From assembly GCA_015680905.1 (NCBI GenBank), contig CM027381.1, forward strand, positions 69,863,501 to 69,927,500: DNA of 64,000 bases. The letters run 5' to 3'. A program made the translations under genes and the position numbers. Shown here one piece after another: positions 9,847 through 21,769 of this stretch. The notes under the pieces are model-generated. The model saw only the letters and a program-made list of their open reading frames with translations. It did no database searches and was not told where the DNA came from. Origin of the DNA: Coptis chinensis (taxonomy: Eukaryota > Streptophyta > Magnoliopsida > Ranunculales > Ranunculaceae). The first letter of the stretch is position 1; the number at the start of each line of letters is the position of its first letter.

Positions 9847-11189
9847 TCATGATAAATGATCTGCAACCACATTTTCAGAACCTTTTTTATCTCTAATTTC
9901 TAGAGTAAACTCTTGCAAAAGGAGAATCCATCGGATCAACCTTTGTTTTGCATCTTTTTTCGCTAATAAATAACGGCGTGCGCGATGGTCGGTCGTGTAG
10001 ACAATAGTTGGAGAACCCACTAGGTAAGGACGAAACTTATCCAAAGCATATACAATGGTGAAAAACTCTTTCTCAGTGGTGGTATAGTTACGTTGAGCTT
10101 CATTAAGGATTTTACTCGCATAGTAAATAACAACTGGCTTATCTTCTCGGCGTTGCCCTATTACAGCTCCAATAGTATAGTCGCTCGCGTCACACATTAA
10201 TTCAAAAGGTTTAGACCAATCAGGTGGTTGAATTATGAGAGTGGTAGTTAATGCGGTTTTTAAAATCTCAAAGGCTTGTTTGCAATTGAAAATGAAGTAA
10301 AAAACGGCATCTTTAAGCAAGAGATTGGTTAAAGGTCGAGCAACCTTTGAGAAATCTTGAATAAATCTCCTATAGAAACCTGCGTGTCCTAAGAATGCGC
10401 GAATGTCTCGAACTGATTTTGGTATAGAAAGTGAAGCAATTTTTTCTATCTTAGCTTTGTCGACTTCGATTCCGTCCTTTGAAATGATATGTCCTAAAAC
10501 TATTCCTTTTGTAACCATGAAATGACATTTTTTCCAATTGAGAACAAGGTTTTTCTCTTCACAACGTGTAAAAACCTTTTCAAGATTTGATAGACAACTA
10601 TCGAAAGAATCTCCATATATTGAGAAGTCGTCCATGAATACTTCTATAAAACGTTCAACCATATCACTGAAAATGTGAAGCATGCAGTGTTGGAAAGTAC
10701 CAGGTGCATTGCAAAGGCCGAAAGGCATTCGTCTATATGCAAATGTACCAAATGGACACGTGAACGTGGTCTTTTCTTGATTAGCAGGGTCTATGACTAT
10801 CTGAAAATAACCTGAATAACCATCAAGAAAATAGTAATATGCATGACCGGCTAAGCGTTCGAGCATCTGATCGATGAATGGAAGTGGAAAGTGATCCTTA
10901 TGAGTGACGACATTAAGTTTGCGATAGTCAATGCATATTCGCCATTTCATCGATATCGAAATGAAATGCATTCATCTTTATCATTTTGCACAACTGTAAT
11001 GCCAGATTTCTTGGGAACAACGTGTATTGGACTCACCCAAACACTATCAGAGATAAGGTAAATAATACCCGCATCGAGTAATTTTAAAACCTCCTCTCGT
11101 ACCACATCTTTCATGGTAGGGTTTAGGCGACGTTGCGGTTCACACGACGTCTTAGCATTTTCTTCAAGGTGTATGCGATGGGTGCACAC
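9847..11189 (-). pseudogene. Reverse transcriptase and RNase H of copy A pol
   Basis: The reverse transcriptase begins around 11189 (CTHRIHLEENAKTS) and switches frame near 10950-10970. It then reads [36 protein letters not shown] and the active-site motif [11 protein letters not shown]. RNase H follows ([31 protein letters not shown]) and ends at VVADHLS. A small frame disturbance is seen at [14 protein letters not shown], where copy B has LVYTDHAAFRYLL. The protein would copy element RNA into DNA in cytoplasmic particles. The frameshift makes it non-functional as it stands. Confidence 0.88.
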
Positions 11190-11273
11190 AGTAGGTTCAA
11201 TGCCTTTAATGTCATCGAGGGACCATCCAATAACAGAACGATGTTGTTGAATGACATTAATTAAACGAGCTTC

Positions 11274-13117
11274 CTAATCGTCAGTCAATTGTGAAGAAAT
11301 GATAACTGGGTGACGACCATTTGGATCAAGTTGTACGTATTTTAATTCCGAAGGAAGAGGTTTTAAATCAGGGGTGGGCGGAGTGGGTATTAAAGATTCT
11401 TGAGAAAAGTCATCATCCATGCAGTAAACAGATTGATGTTCATCCAAGTTACTGTACATCACAGTCGTAGGGTCAAATAATGGTATTGACTCTAATAACT
11501 CATTTACTTCCCGTGGTATAATCATCGCCCTCAAACTTCGAATTAAGCTAAAGGAAAGAAATTGGTACACTTCATCTTCTGGAAAAGAGTTTGTTAAATA
11601 CTCTTGCGTAATGCTATCAACCCTGTTGACCTCACCATCATTGTCAGGCTCTGGGATATGTTTCATCAACTTGAACACATTCACCTCGACCGATAGATTT
11701 TCGAAGGACATTGTCATTGAACCATCCCTACAGTTAATAAGAGAGTTGCTAGGAACGGACGTCCTAAGATGATAGGAATGGAATCACATGCAACTTCTGT
11801 ATCCAAAATAACAAAGTCTGCATGATAGAAAAAGTCTTGGACTTTTACGAGGACATTTTCCACAATTCCTTTTGGATACTTTATGGAACGATCGGCTAAC
11901 TGTAGAGTCATGGTGGTAGGTTTGAGCTCATGAAGACCTAGTTGTTTAAATAAGTAATATGGAAGTAAGTTCACACTAGCTCCTAGGTCTAGAAGCGCAG
12001 TAGCTGTATATTTGTCACCTAAGGTACATGGAACTGTTGGTCTACTAGGGTCCTTGTATTTGACTATACCATTGTGTTCGGTGATAGAGGGAAACTGTTC
12101 AGTGAGGAACACTTGTTGAGGAACATTAGTTCTCCTTTTTGTGGTGCACATATCTTTCAGAAATTTTGCATGTTTTGGTAATAGTTTTAAGGCATCGAGA
12201 AAAGGTAAGTTGATTGTCAAATTTTGAAAAGTCTCTCGAATTTCAGCAAAATTCTCATCAAGTTTATTCTTTGCCAAGCGTGCAGGAAACGGTGCCTTAG
12301 AGCGGAATTTGGCAAAGGGGTCTACTTGCTTGTTTCCTACATTCGGAGATGTTGACTTTGTTGGATCTGGTGAATCCATCGTAGGTTCATTATTGGAAAT
12401 AGATTCATTTGATCCTTCGGATTCCTTTGGTTGATCATCTGGCATACATATTTGATTGTCTATAGTTTTTCCAGATCGTAGAGTAGTGATTGCATGCGCC
12501 TCACCTTGGTTAGGGGTGCTTGTACTAGGTGCATTGGTGAGTTCAAAGGCTGTGTTTGCTGGTTTAGGGTTTGGAATTGCTTGTGCAGGAAACACGCCTT
12601 TCTTACTCTTTTCTTGCGCCAATTGTTGAAGTGATTGTTGGATAGATGTTAAAATTTGAGACTGTTGGTTCATGTAAGCCAAGAAAGTCTCGTTTGTCCT
12701 ATCCGTAACGGGTGGCGTAGGTTGTGCAACAGGTAGTAGTTCTCGATTATTGCTTAGAAGTTGTTGATTATAGTTGGGATCTGGATTAGCTGGAACAAGG
12801 CTGCGGTTGGTTTGATAATTAGCATTGGAATTATTTTGAAATTGACCTTGTTGGTATTGTTGATTATTTCCTTGGCGGTATGGAATAAAATTGTTGGTAG
12901 GTCGAACAGGTAGATTAGCAAAACTTGGAGGAGGCCCCATCTGTTGGTTATTTTGGTGCCAAGCGAAATTTGGATGTTGTCTCCAAGGTGCATTAGGAAT
13001 GTTGAATGCACATGCCTCCTCCGACTGTTGAGAAGGGGAGGCATATAACAAGGGACAATAAACATCAGGATGGTCAGGACTGAGACAAAGAACACATGGG
13101 GATGTGTCAACATTCAT
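11274..13117 (-). pseudogene. Gag C-terminus, aspartic protease and linker of copy A
   Basis: The frame 13117-11714 opens with a zinc knuckle, CVLCLSPDHPDVYC (C-x2-C-x4-H-x4-C), followed by a long Asn/Gln-rich low-complexity segment. The aspartic protease core is ALLDLGASVNLLP, with DLGAS in place of DSG/DTG (known in Athila-type proteases), and IPIILGRPFLAT near the end. The frame 11717-11274 continues with the linker to reverse transcriptase (MSFENLSVEVNVFKL). The last bases of one frame overlap the start of the next, so a frameshift separates protease from reverse transcriptase. Confidence 0.82.
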
Positions 13118-13300
13118 GACCTATTTTGGAAGTTGATCGTTTACTTAAACTGCAAGGGCATCTACTTTTTTAGTTAGGGATTCAATCAAATTTTTTAATT
13201 CAGGATCGGGTTTTTCCTCAAAAATAGATGTGGCCTTTGTAACATTGTCCTTTGATGACCTAGACGACTCAGTGTTACCCTAGTGTGTACCTTTTTTTGC

Positions 13301-14072
13301 TTATTTTTCAAGAAAAGTATATGCTTCAGTAGCTCCTTTGTCCATGAAGCAACCGCCATTCATTATATCAAGAGTTTCTTTTTGATGATCAGAAAGACCA
13401 TTAAAGAATGAACGAACAAGGACAGCTTTGTCTAGTTGGTGGTGAGGTCGTTCTAACAGAAGATCAATGAAACGACTCCATGCTTCCGTAAAGGATTCAT
13501 GAGGATTTTGACGAAAGAATTGAATTTTTTGAAGCATTTCAGTTGTTTTCTTCTGAGTGTAAAATTGAAGCATGAAAGCTTGAACTAATTTATTACATGT
13601 GTCTATGGATTGTGGCTGTTGTCCTGCTAGCCAAATTGACGCTTTCTCCGCTAAAGTGAATGGAAACAACCGAAGCAAGAGTTGTTCTTTAGAGACGGCT
13701 GGGTGGTGAAATGTTGTGGCCACTTGTTGAAGCCTACGAAGATGATTGTAAGGTTTTTCGTGATCCAAACCATGGTATATAGGTAACAAACTAAAAACGT
13801 TTGGCGGAATACGAAAATCACCGACAATGTCCTCAAGTTTGATGCAGGAAGAAGGTCCTTCCTGTAATGCAATATAAAGTCCGCGGGGGCTTCTCGGTTG
13901 GTGGAGGATCGTCGGCCATAACGACAGAAGTTAATGGCGATGAAGGATCGTGATGAAGGTAATTAACAGAAGAAGAACAATTTTTAGGTGAGAACTTACT
14001 CAATTGCTTATCGTATTTTTTTCGACAATAGGTATGTTCAATTTCTTTAGTGGAACCAGACCTTAATCTCAT
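13301..14072 (-). pseudogene. Gag N-terminal and capsid-like part of copy A
   Basis: The likely gag start is MRLRSGSTKEIEH at 14072. A frameshift near 13830-13870 leads into the frame ending at 13301. The retrotransposon gag domain is visible: NHLRRLQQVATTF, LAEKASIWLAGQ, FMLQFYTQKKT, ESFTEAWSRFIDLL and KETLDIMNGG. This domain packages element RNA into particles. A stop at 13301 separates it from the zinc-knuckle part. Confidence 0.8.
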
Positions 14073-14378
14073 GCAGGCATAAAATTAGATCTAATTTATA
14101 GAAGGAATTTAGTAGTACTCGAATTTTATTATTATCTTTAAGCATTAGAGTTGAACAACGTAGGCCTAAGCTGCTGCTAACGTAGCAGTGAAGCTAGGAA
14201 TACGTGTGCATAAACCAACAGCCAGGTCACAAGAGAGATATGAGGGAGGCTTTCCGTGCGAGTATAGTTCTAATTAAGTAACCTCAATCTTTCAAGTTTT
14301 CTAGACACCGTTGGAATATGATTAAGATTTATGGAATTAAAATTTATGCAAAGTCGGTATTAATTTTAATTTAATTTG

Positions 14379-14445
<67 letters not shown>

Positions 14446-15716
14446 AAAGATTTAAGCAAGGGTGAAAATACAAACATGCAAATACGATCTACTCATATAA
14501 TACTAGGTGCAGTAGCATGTGAAGATACTCTACTCATACGTATAACTATACGAATAGGCAAGCTTGTGTCATCGATAAATACTTCCATATGTACAGACAA
14601 ATATACATCAGTAATACGTATATGTACGCTAATTTGTAAATCGATATTACGTAGACGTATATCAACAGTAACAGGCAAATTTGAATCACTCATAGGTATC
14701 TAAATACATTAGCATGCGAATATAGTATACGTACGCAGATAAATACGACAAAACTAAACATGCAAGGTATTATATAGAAACTAAAATACGACTCTTGTAT
14801 TGCATAATAATTTGATTTCGACAATACTCATTGAGATTGCGGGTGTCATATAGAGAGCATCTTCACCCCGTAGGGTTTAGAAACAACTTACCCAACTCAG
14901 ATTTTAACCCTCGTTGGAATGTTCTCCTCTTTCTTGACAAAATCGACTTATTAAACAATACCTTGTACTTATACGTAGATAAATACTAAACATGCAACAA
15001 TAGACACTTATACGTAGACAGACATATAACCATGCAAAACAGTACCATTTATATGTATATATACATTGATATGCAATTCATGCCTAGTTAAACGTATATA
15101 AATATTTACAGGTGTTTGAACATGATACATACATATTTCTAGGCTAATATGTAAATAGTAATCCATAAACTAATTTATAATAACTACGTACACTGCATTC
15201 ATGCAACAAAATAAAAAATAAATAAAACTTTGGAACCTGTAGCTTCCCGCTAGTCTGCCAAAGAAATGAAACAGACGTTTCAAATCGTCGACGTGATTAA
15301 TCCCAATAGAATAGTCGAATTTTCAGTTACAGGTCCAGAGAATGAGGCCTAGATATGGATCAAGATAGATCAGGGGATGCTGGAGGTAAATTATGAGCAC
15401 CAACAAAACAAATACACCCGCGGACGCGGGTTAAACCTGCGGACGCGTGTCCAATACCGCGCACGCATGTCAATGATGTCACAATGAGTTCAACTTTTCA
15501 CAGAACCCTTAGAATCGCCTGCAGTGTACTTTCCCAGTCCTAACTTTTGGTACCTGAAAGTACAGAAAAAAAAAATTTAGACAGGTCAGTTCGTTTGGTT
15601 TTCGATGACGAAGAAATAAGAAAAAAAAAAGGAAAAATAGGAAAAACAAGGGAGGATGAGAGGGGTGTTTCCCCTTGGAGTAAAGTCCAATCTGTAGCAC
15701 TCGTCCTATGCCTTTA
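14073..15716 (-). other. Leader (5' untranslated region) of copy A
   Basis: This stretch lies between gag and the primer binding site. It contains a TA tract (about 14383-14442), many ATACG/CGTAT words near 14480-14760, and a GC-rich block at 15418-15472 with three related copies of a CCGCGGACGCGGGT-like word. I see no gene. Confidence 0.6.
14383..14442. repeat. TA dinucleotide microsatellite
   Basis: About 30 TA units lie in the leader of copy A. Confidence 0.9.
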
Positions 15717-15733
15717 GAACGGCAGCGGCGCCA
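15717..15733 (-). promoter_or_regulatory. Primer binding site of copy A (tRNA-Asp type)
   Basis: The minus strand reads TGGCGCCGCTGCCGTTC three bases after the LTR end (ATATCA). It starts with the TGG that pairs with tRNA CCA. TGGCGCCGTTGCCG is the tRNA-Asp-complementary site I recall for Athila, with one difference here. Confidence 0.75.
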
Positions 15734-15736
15734 TTT

Positions 15737-16348
15737 TGATATCCACTTTTGCTACGTTAGAGATTGTCTCTCTAATTTGACAAAAGTGCGAATTTAAAGT
15801 TTCCTTACTCAGGAAATTTCGTGTTCATATAGTTGGAGTAAGGATTCGATCTAACCTAAACTCTAGGACAAGCTACAATTTGGTTTTTACTCTTAAGGAA
15901 CTAGTGAGTAAGTTTAAATACTAATACTAGGTTTCTTTTCTATACAAACATAAAAAATAAATTAAGTTTCAAGTGAATGCAACTAAAACACAATACGATT
16001 TACTAAAAGAAAATATGGAGAGTTAATCCTCCTCATGTGAAGTTAACTTTTGTTGTTGATTTTAATAAGTTGATTTTATTCTTCCTAGAACTCATAGACA
16101 AGTCTAATAGAAGAAAACTTGATCCCTAACATGTATGGCTCATCTCTAAGCTCATACATGCTAGCAAGTGGAACCAAAGCAATGACTTATCTCTAAGCTC
16201 ATCACTTTGATCCCTAACTAGTCACTACACCAACAATCATTTTGGGATAGGGTGTAGGTCTAGTTGTTCTTCCTAAACAACCCACCAACCAACAACAAAG
16301 ATTTTTCCCTCACATTAGTTTGATTAACTCCCCAAAGGAAAGTTAGTT
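15737..16348 (-). repeat. 5' LTR of copy A, truncated
   Basis: The inner end is fixed by the primer binding site; on the plus strand the LTR begins TGATATCCACTTTTGC. Sequence continues without an ORF to about 16348, where Helitron helicase coding sequence starts abruptly. The expected outer end (GCTTATCA on the plus strand) is absent. Confidence 0.7.
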
Positions 16349-17387
16349 CATGATCCTTGGGCCTGGTGGGACAGGTAAAGCATACTTATATAAGTCCATT
16401 TTAGCAAAACTCTGTACCAACGGACAGATTGCTATTGCAACAACTACATCGGGAATTGCTGTTATCATGATGCCTGGAGGTCGTACAGCCCACTCTAGAT
16501 TCAAGATTCCAATTCCAATTACATCCACTTCCACTTGCAAAATAAGCAAAGATGGCAATTTAGGGAGTTTGTTAAGGTAGGCGAGCATACTGATATGGGA
16601 TGAGGCTACGATGGCACATCGTTATGCATTTGAAGCACTTGAGAAAGCTTTAAGGGACATCACAGATAGTGAATTACCTTTTGGAGGGAAAGTTTTTGTT
16701 ATGGGTGGAGATTTTCGTCAGGTGCTACCTATTGTTCCTCGTGGTACAAGGGAACAAATTATTGATGCATGTATTACAAGCTCACCACTTTGGGATAAAG
16801 TTCATGTTTTACCTCTACAGGAAAACATGCAAGTTAAAAATGACCCTGCTTTTGCAGAGTTACTGATATCCATCGGCGATGGGATTCAGCCAATTATTTA
16901 TGAGGAAGACATCATTTAACTGCCAAAAGATATTGTCATTCTGTGGGAGAATGAGCATTCACGTCTGAAGCTCATAAATGAGATTTTTCCAGGATTAGAT
17001 AGAAATGCTGGTAACAAAGACTACATGATTAGGAGGGCAATAGTAACTCCTAAGAATGATACTGTTCATTTATTGAATGATGAAATAATTGATCGCTTTC
17101 CAGGTAAAGAGGTCACATATTACTCTTTTGATTCAGATCAAAATGACTCTCATGGTCTATACCAGCAAGAATACTTGAATTCAATCTATCCCAGTGGTAT
17201 ACCTCCTCACAAATTGAAGCTAAAGTTGGGAGCTCCCGTTATACTGACGAGAAATTTAAACCCTAAAAATGGCCTATGTAATGGAACAAGACTAATATGT
17301 AGAGGATTTGATACGCATGTAATTGATGCAGAAATTGTCACTGGAAATTTTGTCGGTGATTGTGTCAGCCTGTTTTATGACCAATGA
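16349..17387 (+). pseudogene. PIF1-like helicase fragment of a Helitron
   Basis: The fragment starts at the Walker A motif, LGPGGTGKAYLY (the usual GKT is GKA). It continues with WDEATMAHRYAFEALE (Walker B region), GGDFRQVLPIV (motif III) and the C-terminal motifs GAPVILTRNLNPKNGLCNGT. These are hallmarks of the SF1 helicase that forms the C-terminal half of the Helitron Rep/helicase protein. Breaks occur near 16580-16600 and at a stop at 16917-16919. The Rep domain, and the terminal CTRR hairpin of a Helitron, are not seen. The fragment abuts Athila LTR sequence on the left and a Tat LTR on the right. Confidence 0.85.
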
Positions 17388-17406
17388 GATGCCATGGCCT
17401 AAGGCC

Positions 17407-17740
17407 TGAAGTGGAATAAGGAGAGGAGAACACGAAACACCGAAGCAAGTCTGTGACATTCTAGAAGAATGTGGGCCACATACGAACAGGGGATCCAGGG
17501 GGTGTCAGGGTCAACTGAGGGCACGATAAGGAATAAGGGATGGGGTGTACAAGATCTGGGCCGCGGAACCCTAAAGGGGCAGGTGTGGGAAAGCTGACCA
17601 GGAGATAGAAGGGAGATCAACGGATGGAAAGAAGAGGTGGAGGATATAAAAAGGAACAGTGAATCTAATAGAGAAAAAGAAAAAATGAGAGAAGAGAGGA
17701 AAAACAGAGAAAATCATTAGGAATTTTTCTGGAAAACACA
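17407..17740 (+). repeat. 5' LTR of the truncated Tat element
   Basis: It starts TGAAGTGGAATAAGG and ends ACACA just before the primer binding site. A TATA box (ATATAAAAAGG) is at about 17643-17653. Length 334 bp compares with 340 bp in the complete Tat copy. Confidence 0.6.
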
Positions 17741-17742
17741 TT

Positions 17743-17760
17743 TGGTGCCGTCTGTGTGGA
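17743..17760 (+). promoter_or_regulatory. Primer binding site of the truncated Tat element
   Basis: TGGTGCCGTCTGTGTGGA differs at two positions from the 18-mer TGGCGCCGTCTGTGGGGA found in the elements at 36031-36048 and 48480-48497. Confidence 0.7.
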
Positions 17761-17803
17761 CGAGTTAGTCCATGACCTAGTGAGAAAAAGGAAAGGTTAT
17801 AGC

Positions 17804-19230
17804 ATGGCTCCCATAGCTAAGAGGGGAAGAGGGAGAGGAAGAGGAAGAGGAAGAGGAAGAGGGAGGAAGAAAGAAACGGTGAATATTGAGAATGAGGAGA
17901 TGCTAGAAGAGGAGGTCGAAGATACAGAGGCAGAATCGACCAGATTGCTCCAAGAGGAGATAGAGAGGCTTAGAGAGGAGAATGATGAGTTGAGGAGAGA
18001 AAGGGAATCCACTCAAGGGGGAGCAGAAACATCAGAACCCGAGGGTAGTGAAGTGGAGGGACAAGGCGTGGAACTCCCTCATGTGCCCGGAGCAAACAAC
18101 ACAGGAGGCATTACCATGGAAATGGTGCAGGTGATGATCGAGAGGGACAGAGATGCTAACCGCACGGCGGAGAAGGAAAAACATGATGCGGCAAAGAAGG
18201 TGGTGGCCAGCTTGAATCAGAATCCACTGCCTGACTCAATCTAGAATTCTGAGGTACCCAAGAGGTTCACGTAACCTCGGTTCGAGAGATATGATGGGAA
18301 AGGAGACCCGACGGACATTTGCACCACTTCAGGCAGCAAATGCCACTATGGCAAGAGGGGAAGTACGATGGACTCCGCTGTATGATGTTTCCTGCCACTG
18401 GTATTATCGACTGGAGTCACGGAGTATACGAAGGTTTGAGGAGCTGGAGTAAGCCTTCATTAATCACTTCGTCCATCAGAAAAAGAGGATAGTAGATGTC
18501 GCGGATCTCTTTAATGTCAAGCAAAATCTCACCGAAACACTTAGGGATTTTCTGTGATGATTTAAGGAATAGACATTGCGTGTGGAGAACCTGGATGAGC
18601 GCACCGCGGTCATAGCGTTCCAGTATGGGTTGAAACAGGGAACCAGAGTCCATGAGTCAGTATCCAAGATTGAGGTTACTACCTTACACGCTTTGTATCT
18701 GAAGGTAAAGAGATACATAAGATATGAGGATATTCTACAGAGGACTAGTAAGGAACACAAGAAGCCTAAGAAGTCAATACATGCCATGGGAGTGGAGGAT
18801 CGGAGAGACCGAGAAAGGACCGCGGCACTAGAGGGGGGAGACACAGAAAGCAGAAAGAGGTAGGGAGCAAGCCAGAAGAGAATACAGGGAGAGAAAACCC
18901 TACCACAAAACAGAGCTAACACCGTTGAACAAATCATTGGAATAAATCTTGCCATTAATCAATGGACAGCAGTATTATGAAGCACCGCGGAGCATACCCA
19001 GGGAAATAGAGGGAAAGCCATTTTGTGCATATCACCAGGTCTGGAATCATGCCACCAATGAATGCTTTGCGTTGCAATGGTTAGTAGATAGAATGATTGG
19101 GAGAGGGAAGTTGAAGGATTTCATCAAGGAGGTGCAACCGGTCGAAAGAGTGTCGTCCGCGGCTAGGATCCTGGGTACGATTAATGTTATTTTTAATGGA
19201 GAAACACTGGGGATGAATGCCCATCTAACC
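17804..19230 (+). pseudogene. Gag of the truncated Tat element, broken
   Basis: The start is taken at MAPIAKRGRGRG (17804), matching MAPKKAAGRP of the other Tat gag. An Arg-Gly repeat and a Glu-rich coiled coil (EIERLREENDELRRE) are followed by a stop at 18242. The capsid-like part is disrupted; the stretch 18576-18863 reads VENLDERTAVIAFQYGL and YIRYEDILQR, and 18949-19308 contains the zinc-binding word CAYHQVWNHATNECFALQW and LGTINVIF. The same words occur in the gag at 34518-36022. The protein would package element RNA. Several stops and frameshifts inactivate it. Confidence 0.78.
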
Positions 19231-21116
19231 CTATATATTTCAAATACACCCATAAACGAAGGATTGAGAAATGCCAAATCACTTGAGTACCAAACTACTA
19301 TCAACTAAACAAACTAAACAAATAAAGATATCTCTAATATGGGAATCGGGTGGATACAAACACGACTAGAAATAATGACACCCATAGCAATAAATATTGA
19401 AGTTATAATAAAACTTACTCTCATTGCAATTCCCGCATCTGCCTATTTGTAACCAAATGACATACGTAAAACATTAAACCTAAATCACTTAATTTCATTT
19501 CTTCCAAGCAAAAATACGTAAGGATCCAATATTAAACATATCACACAGATCACATTAAGCACGCTCGAACATATATATATATTATATATATATATATATA
19601 TATAGTTACAAAATAAAATAATGATCAAACATCAGAAACAAAGAACTCTACGGGGTGGGTTTACGTACCCTTTCAGGGATTACCAATAGAAGCGATTGTG
19701 CCAAGTGGCAGCTTACGTACCCTTTCAGGGATCAAGCCATACGTAGTTCTTATTTTAGAGCTCGACAGTTCAATAGTAGAACTCGACAGTTCATCACTTC
19801 ATCACTAGAACTCGAAAGTTCAATACTAGAACACGACAGTTCAACACTATAACTCAACAGTTCAATAGTACTAGTCACATACAGTGGCCAGTACGTGTGT
19901 GGCCTAAAGTGAGTTTACATTTGAATGCCAGATGCACATCTACACAAATTGGAGATGGAAAGAAATAACAATAAACTGTCATAACCACCATATAACCTGT
20001 TTTTAGAAGTGACGTAGACTGAACTCAAGCAACTAAGAATCGTACGGGCTAGAGTCCGATCTTGATCAAAATGTAAATAATTAAAAAGTAAATTATGAAA
20101 CTTCAATTCTATCAAGTGAAATGAATCAATAATATCAGCAAATAGGCGTCATGTAATTCCATTTTCTACTATACATCAAGAGAACACTTTGACTATTTAG
20201 TAAACTTATAAGAGCATAAAGACAAATATTTTATAACAAATCATACGAAGTCGGTCCTATTATTGTAAAAGATAATATGTTTATTGAAATGGTTGCAATT
20301 AAATAATTTATAGCATGTCAAATAAACATAAGAAGCAATGTTAAAAATCAGACCAGATGCATGTTTTGCCGTTTAGTTATAGGAATGTTGCTTCTGAGTA
20401 GCATGAGCTTGCATTGGTATTCTTGTGCAGCAGCACGTGCCATAGGAACTTGACTTAAAGCCCTCATAGTATCTGAGAAGTTCCAAACCTTTGCATAAAA
20501 GACCAAAAATGTTCTCACAACTAACATAAAAATAATTTGAGACTAACCATTTACCTACAGACAACAACTATAATTAGTGAGCACAACAACGCATTAATAC
20601 TACTAATAACCAATTTTACCTCATACACATACATTGGAAATCACTTCTTGCAAGAACACTAGCCAAAGACGCCTTGGACTAATTTGTTTTGGATTTGAGG
20701 AATAACCATGAGCCAAATTGTGAGCTTCCACACAACTATAATCATAGAAGAAGAATTACAAAACAATAGGAACTAATGCAAGGGCCGGGGAGGATATCCC
20801 AAATCAGCTTACAAAGAATAATTCGTTGAAAAGTAATAATTCTGAAAAGTAATAATTCGATTTTGGAGAAGTTGCAATGGGTTGAATTTGGAGAATTCGA
20901 TTTTGAAGGAGCTGCAATGGAGAATTTGATTTTGGAGAATTCAATTTCGGTGTTGGAGAGAGGAATAGGAGAGGAGGAGAAAGGAAACCCTTCGTAATTA
21001 TGATTTCGATACCTTTAGATTTGGCCTTTGATTTCTGATTTAGATTTGGATGATCTAACGACTATGTTTAGGCTGTCCGATGGCTATTTCGATTTTAGCT
21101 GTTCACCTAGCCAAAC

Positions 21117-21118
<2 letters not shown>
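19231..21118. other. AT-rich intergenic DNA with LTR scraps
   Basis: There is no supportable gene. It holds an imperfect TA tract (19570-19602), two LTR-core fragments (19659-19680, 19710-19749), a hairpin repeat array (19757-19870) and a run of repeated GGAGAATTCGATTTTG-like words at 20860-20960. Confidence 0.5.
19757..19870. repeat. Tandem array of a short hairpin unit
   Basis: About five units of 21-29 bases, each containing GAACTCGACAGTTC or a variant. Within the unit GAACT pairs with AGTTC around a 4-base loop, so the array is a row of potential small hairpins. Confidence 0.6.

Positions 21119-21202
<84 letters not shown>
21119..21202. repeat. TA microsatellite at the MULE insertion edge
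   Basis: About 42 TA units directly abut the left inverted repeat of the MULE. A shorter TA tract flanks the right one (from 25059), so the element appears inserted in a TA repeat. Confidence 0.9.
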
Positions 21203-21204
<2 letters not shown>

Positions 21205-21298
21205 AGGATCGATTATACAACAGATTTTGTACAATAGATCTTACAATGAATGCTGGCCTTACAACATATCAAATCCTAGGGTCCTCAAGAGAGTTCGG
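21203..21298 (+). repeat. Left terminal inverted repeat of the MULE
   Basis: Matches the reverse complement of 24963-25058 with few differences over about 93 bases. Confidence 0.85.
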
Positions 21299-21769
21299 AC
21301 AGCTATCGCAATTGACTCAAAAAATGAGAATAATGGCTCACGTGCTCAACTACAGCTCAAGCCATTTTGACCAATATATTTCTCATGGTCTTTCTGTCCC
21401 CTTTCAACGTGTTTCTCTCTTTCTTCTTCAGAACATCCCCTTAAAATCCTGACCAATTCACTTATTTGTTAATTAAGTTTTCAGTTTTCATAAAACCAAA
21501 AAAAAAAAAACCAAGTCAACAAGAAGGAAGGCACCAAGGAAGCAGCTTGGAACAAAGGCATAAGAAAATTAAATTGGCACCAGCAAAATGAGGAGTGAAG
21601 GCCTAGTACTGTTGCTTTCTGTAAAATCAGGAAATATCATAAGAGTATTAAGCTTTTTAATCAGGAAGCTTCTGTTCTAACGTCTAGTCCGTGACTGTGA
21701 AATCGCTCAGGATTTCGAGACTAATCTCAAGAAAGAAGATTTTCCTCTTAAAATTTTGTTGTTGGCGTG

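Larger units (their letters stand above)
1..16348 (-). mobile_element. Athila-like Ty3/gypsy retrotransposon, copy A (3' LTR to truncated 5' LTR)
   Basis: On the minus strand the order is 5' LTR (15737-16348, truncated), primer binding site (15717-15733), leader, gag, protease, reverse transcriptase, RNase H, integrase, env-like ORF modules, noncoding 3' region, polypurine tract (803-816) and 3' LTR (1-802, continuing off the left edge). The domain order PR-RT-RH-INT is that of Ty3/gypsy. A PBS of tRNA-Asp type and env-like ORFs of the putative plant transposon protein class point to the Athila branch. The coding frames are interrupted by frameshifts and stops, so the copy is not autonomous. 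The 5' LTR meets a Helitron helicase fragment at about 16349 and its distal part is missing, so no target-site duplication can be checked. Confidence 0.92.
17407..19230 (+). mobile_element. Truncated Tat-lineage Ty3/gypsy element (5' LTR and gag only)
   Basis: A 334-bp LTR, a primer binding site and most of gag are present, then homology to the Tat element at 27088-36390 stops after the gag tail word LGTINVIF (about 19200). No pol follows. The LTR start TGAAGTGG resembles TGTAGTGG of the complete copy. It is an older, related subfamily cut off by deletion or by incomplete insertion. Confidence 0.75.

Noticed and set aside
20373-20567. 64-codon minus-strand ORF with several Cys
   Set aside because: No motif, no splice context and no similarity to other parts of the window.
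21028-21370. Ile-Tyr repeat ORFs over the TA tract
   Set aside because: They are a translation of the TA microsatellite.
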